The notes under the pieces are model-generated. The model saw nothing but the letters and a program-made list of their open reading frames with translations, was not told the origin of the DNA and ran no database searches. A program made the position numbers and the translations under genes. Of a DNA stretch of 64,000 nucleotides, positions 61,490 through 64,000 are shown piece after piece; the first letter of the stretch is position 1, and each line of letters opens with the position of its first letter. This stretch comes from an uncultured Bacilli bacterium (lineage in GTDB: Bacteria > Bacillota_I > Bacilli_A > RF39 > UBA660): assembly GCA_934119965.1 (NCBI GenBank), contig CAKOTA010000002.1:45774-109773 (forward strand), written 5' to 3'.

Positions 61490-64000
<2,511 letters not shown>

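Overview
The window is very AT-rich bacterial DNA with compact, strongly strand-biased gene order. The S10-spc-alpha ribosomal cluster, the order yidC-khpB-(HD)-mnmE-mnmG-rsmG-noc beside oriC, and dnaA-dnaN-x-recF-gyrB are all typical of Bacillota. TGG encodes Trp and TGA serves as a stop (for example at the ends of mscS and parB), so this is not the Mycoplasma code. Very low GC, no L30 gene in the spc cluster, a ComK-family protein and many gut-lineage hypotheticals suggest an uncultured Bacilli lineage of the RF39/Mollicutes-like type. That placement is inference; no rRNA or tRNA gene was seen.

Layout. Positions 1-2,800 hold a truncated Ig-like lipoprotein, a divergent small-protein/XRE regulator pair with a palindromic operator, a SAM methyltransferase and a frameshifted yjdF. 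Positions 2,800-8,300 (minus strand) hold rplM-rpsI, truA, an ECF transporter module (ecfA1-ecfA2-ecfT), and an SDR oxidoreductase plus type IV pilin-like protein. Positions 8,350-22,600 (minus) are the S10-spc-alpha superoperon from rpsJ to rplQ. A candidate pseudoknot RNA lies between infA and rpmJ, and a structured leader precedes rpsJ. Positions 22,600-31,990 hold a large repeat protein of unknown function, rpsF-ssb-rpsR, two small membrane proteins, ychF, an AbgT-family transporter, a DUF951 protein, mscS and parAB. Positions 32,000-41,150 hold ftsH, tilS, a secreted protein divergent from a ribbon-helix-helix-like protein, and a trxB-lgt-yvlD-like-uvrB block. Positions 41,150-48,600 are an accessory region: unknown proteins, a dead XRE regulator, a stand-alone CHC2 zinc-finger protein, a DUF2207 membrane protein and manC on the plus strand.

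Positions 48,600-57,900 (minus) form the left flank of the origin: a Noc-like ParB with a long low-complexity tail, rsmG, mnmG, mnmE, an HD hydrolase, khpB, yidC, rnpA, rpmH and a coiled-coil membrane protein. oriC, with a cluster of DnaA boxes, lies at about 57,810-58,184, exactly where gene direction switches. To its right on the plus strand are dnaA, dnaN, a ComK-like protein, recF and the start of gyrB.

The most interesting signals are: (1) a ComK-family regulator between dnaN and recF whose start codon is embedded in a DnaA box; (2) a pseudoknot-forming intergenic RNA at infA-rpmJ; (3) two 18-bp direct repeats, each carrying a Noc half-site, spaced 22 bp apart and wrapped around the promoter of the noc-like gene; (4) the palindromic operator in the divergent promoter pair near position 1,065; and (5) a 511-residue protein built from repeated HTH-like units. 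All functional statements come from reading motifs and context; no database search was run.
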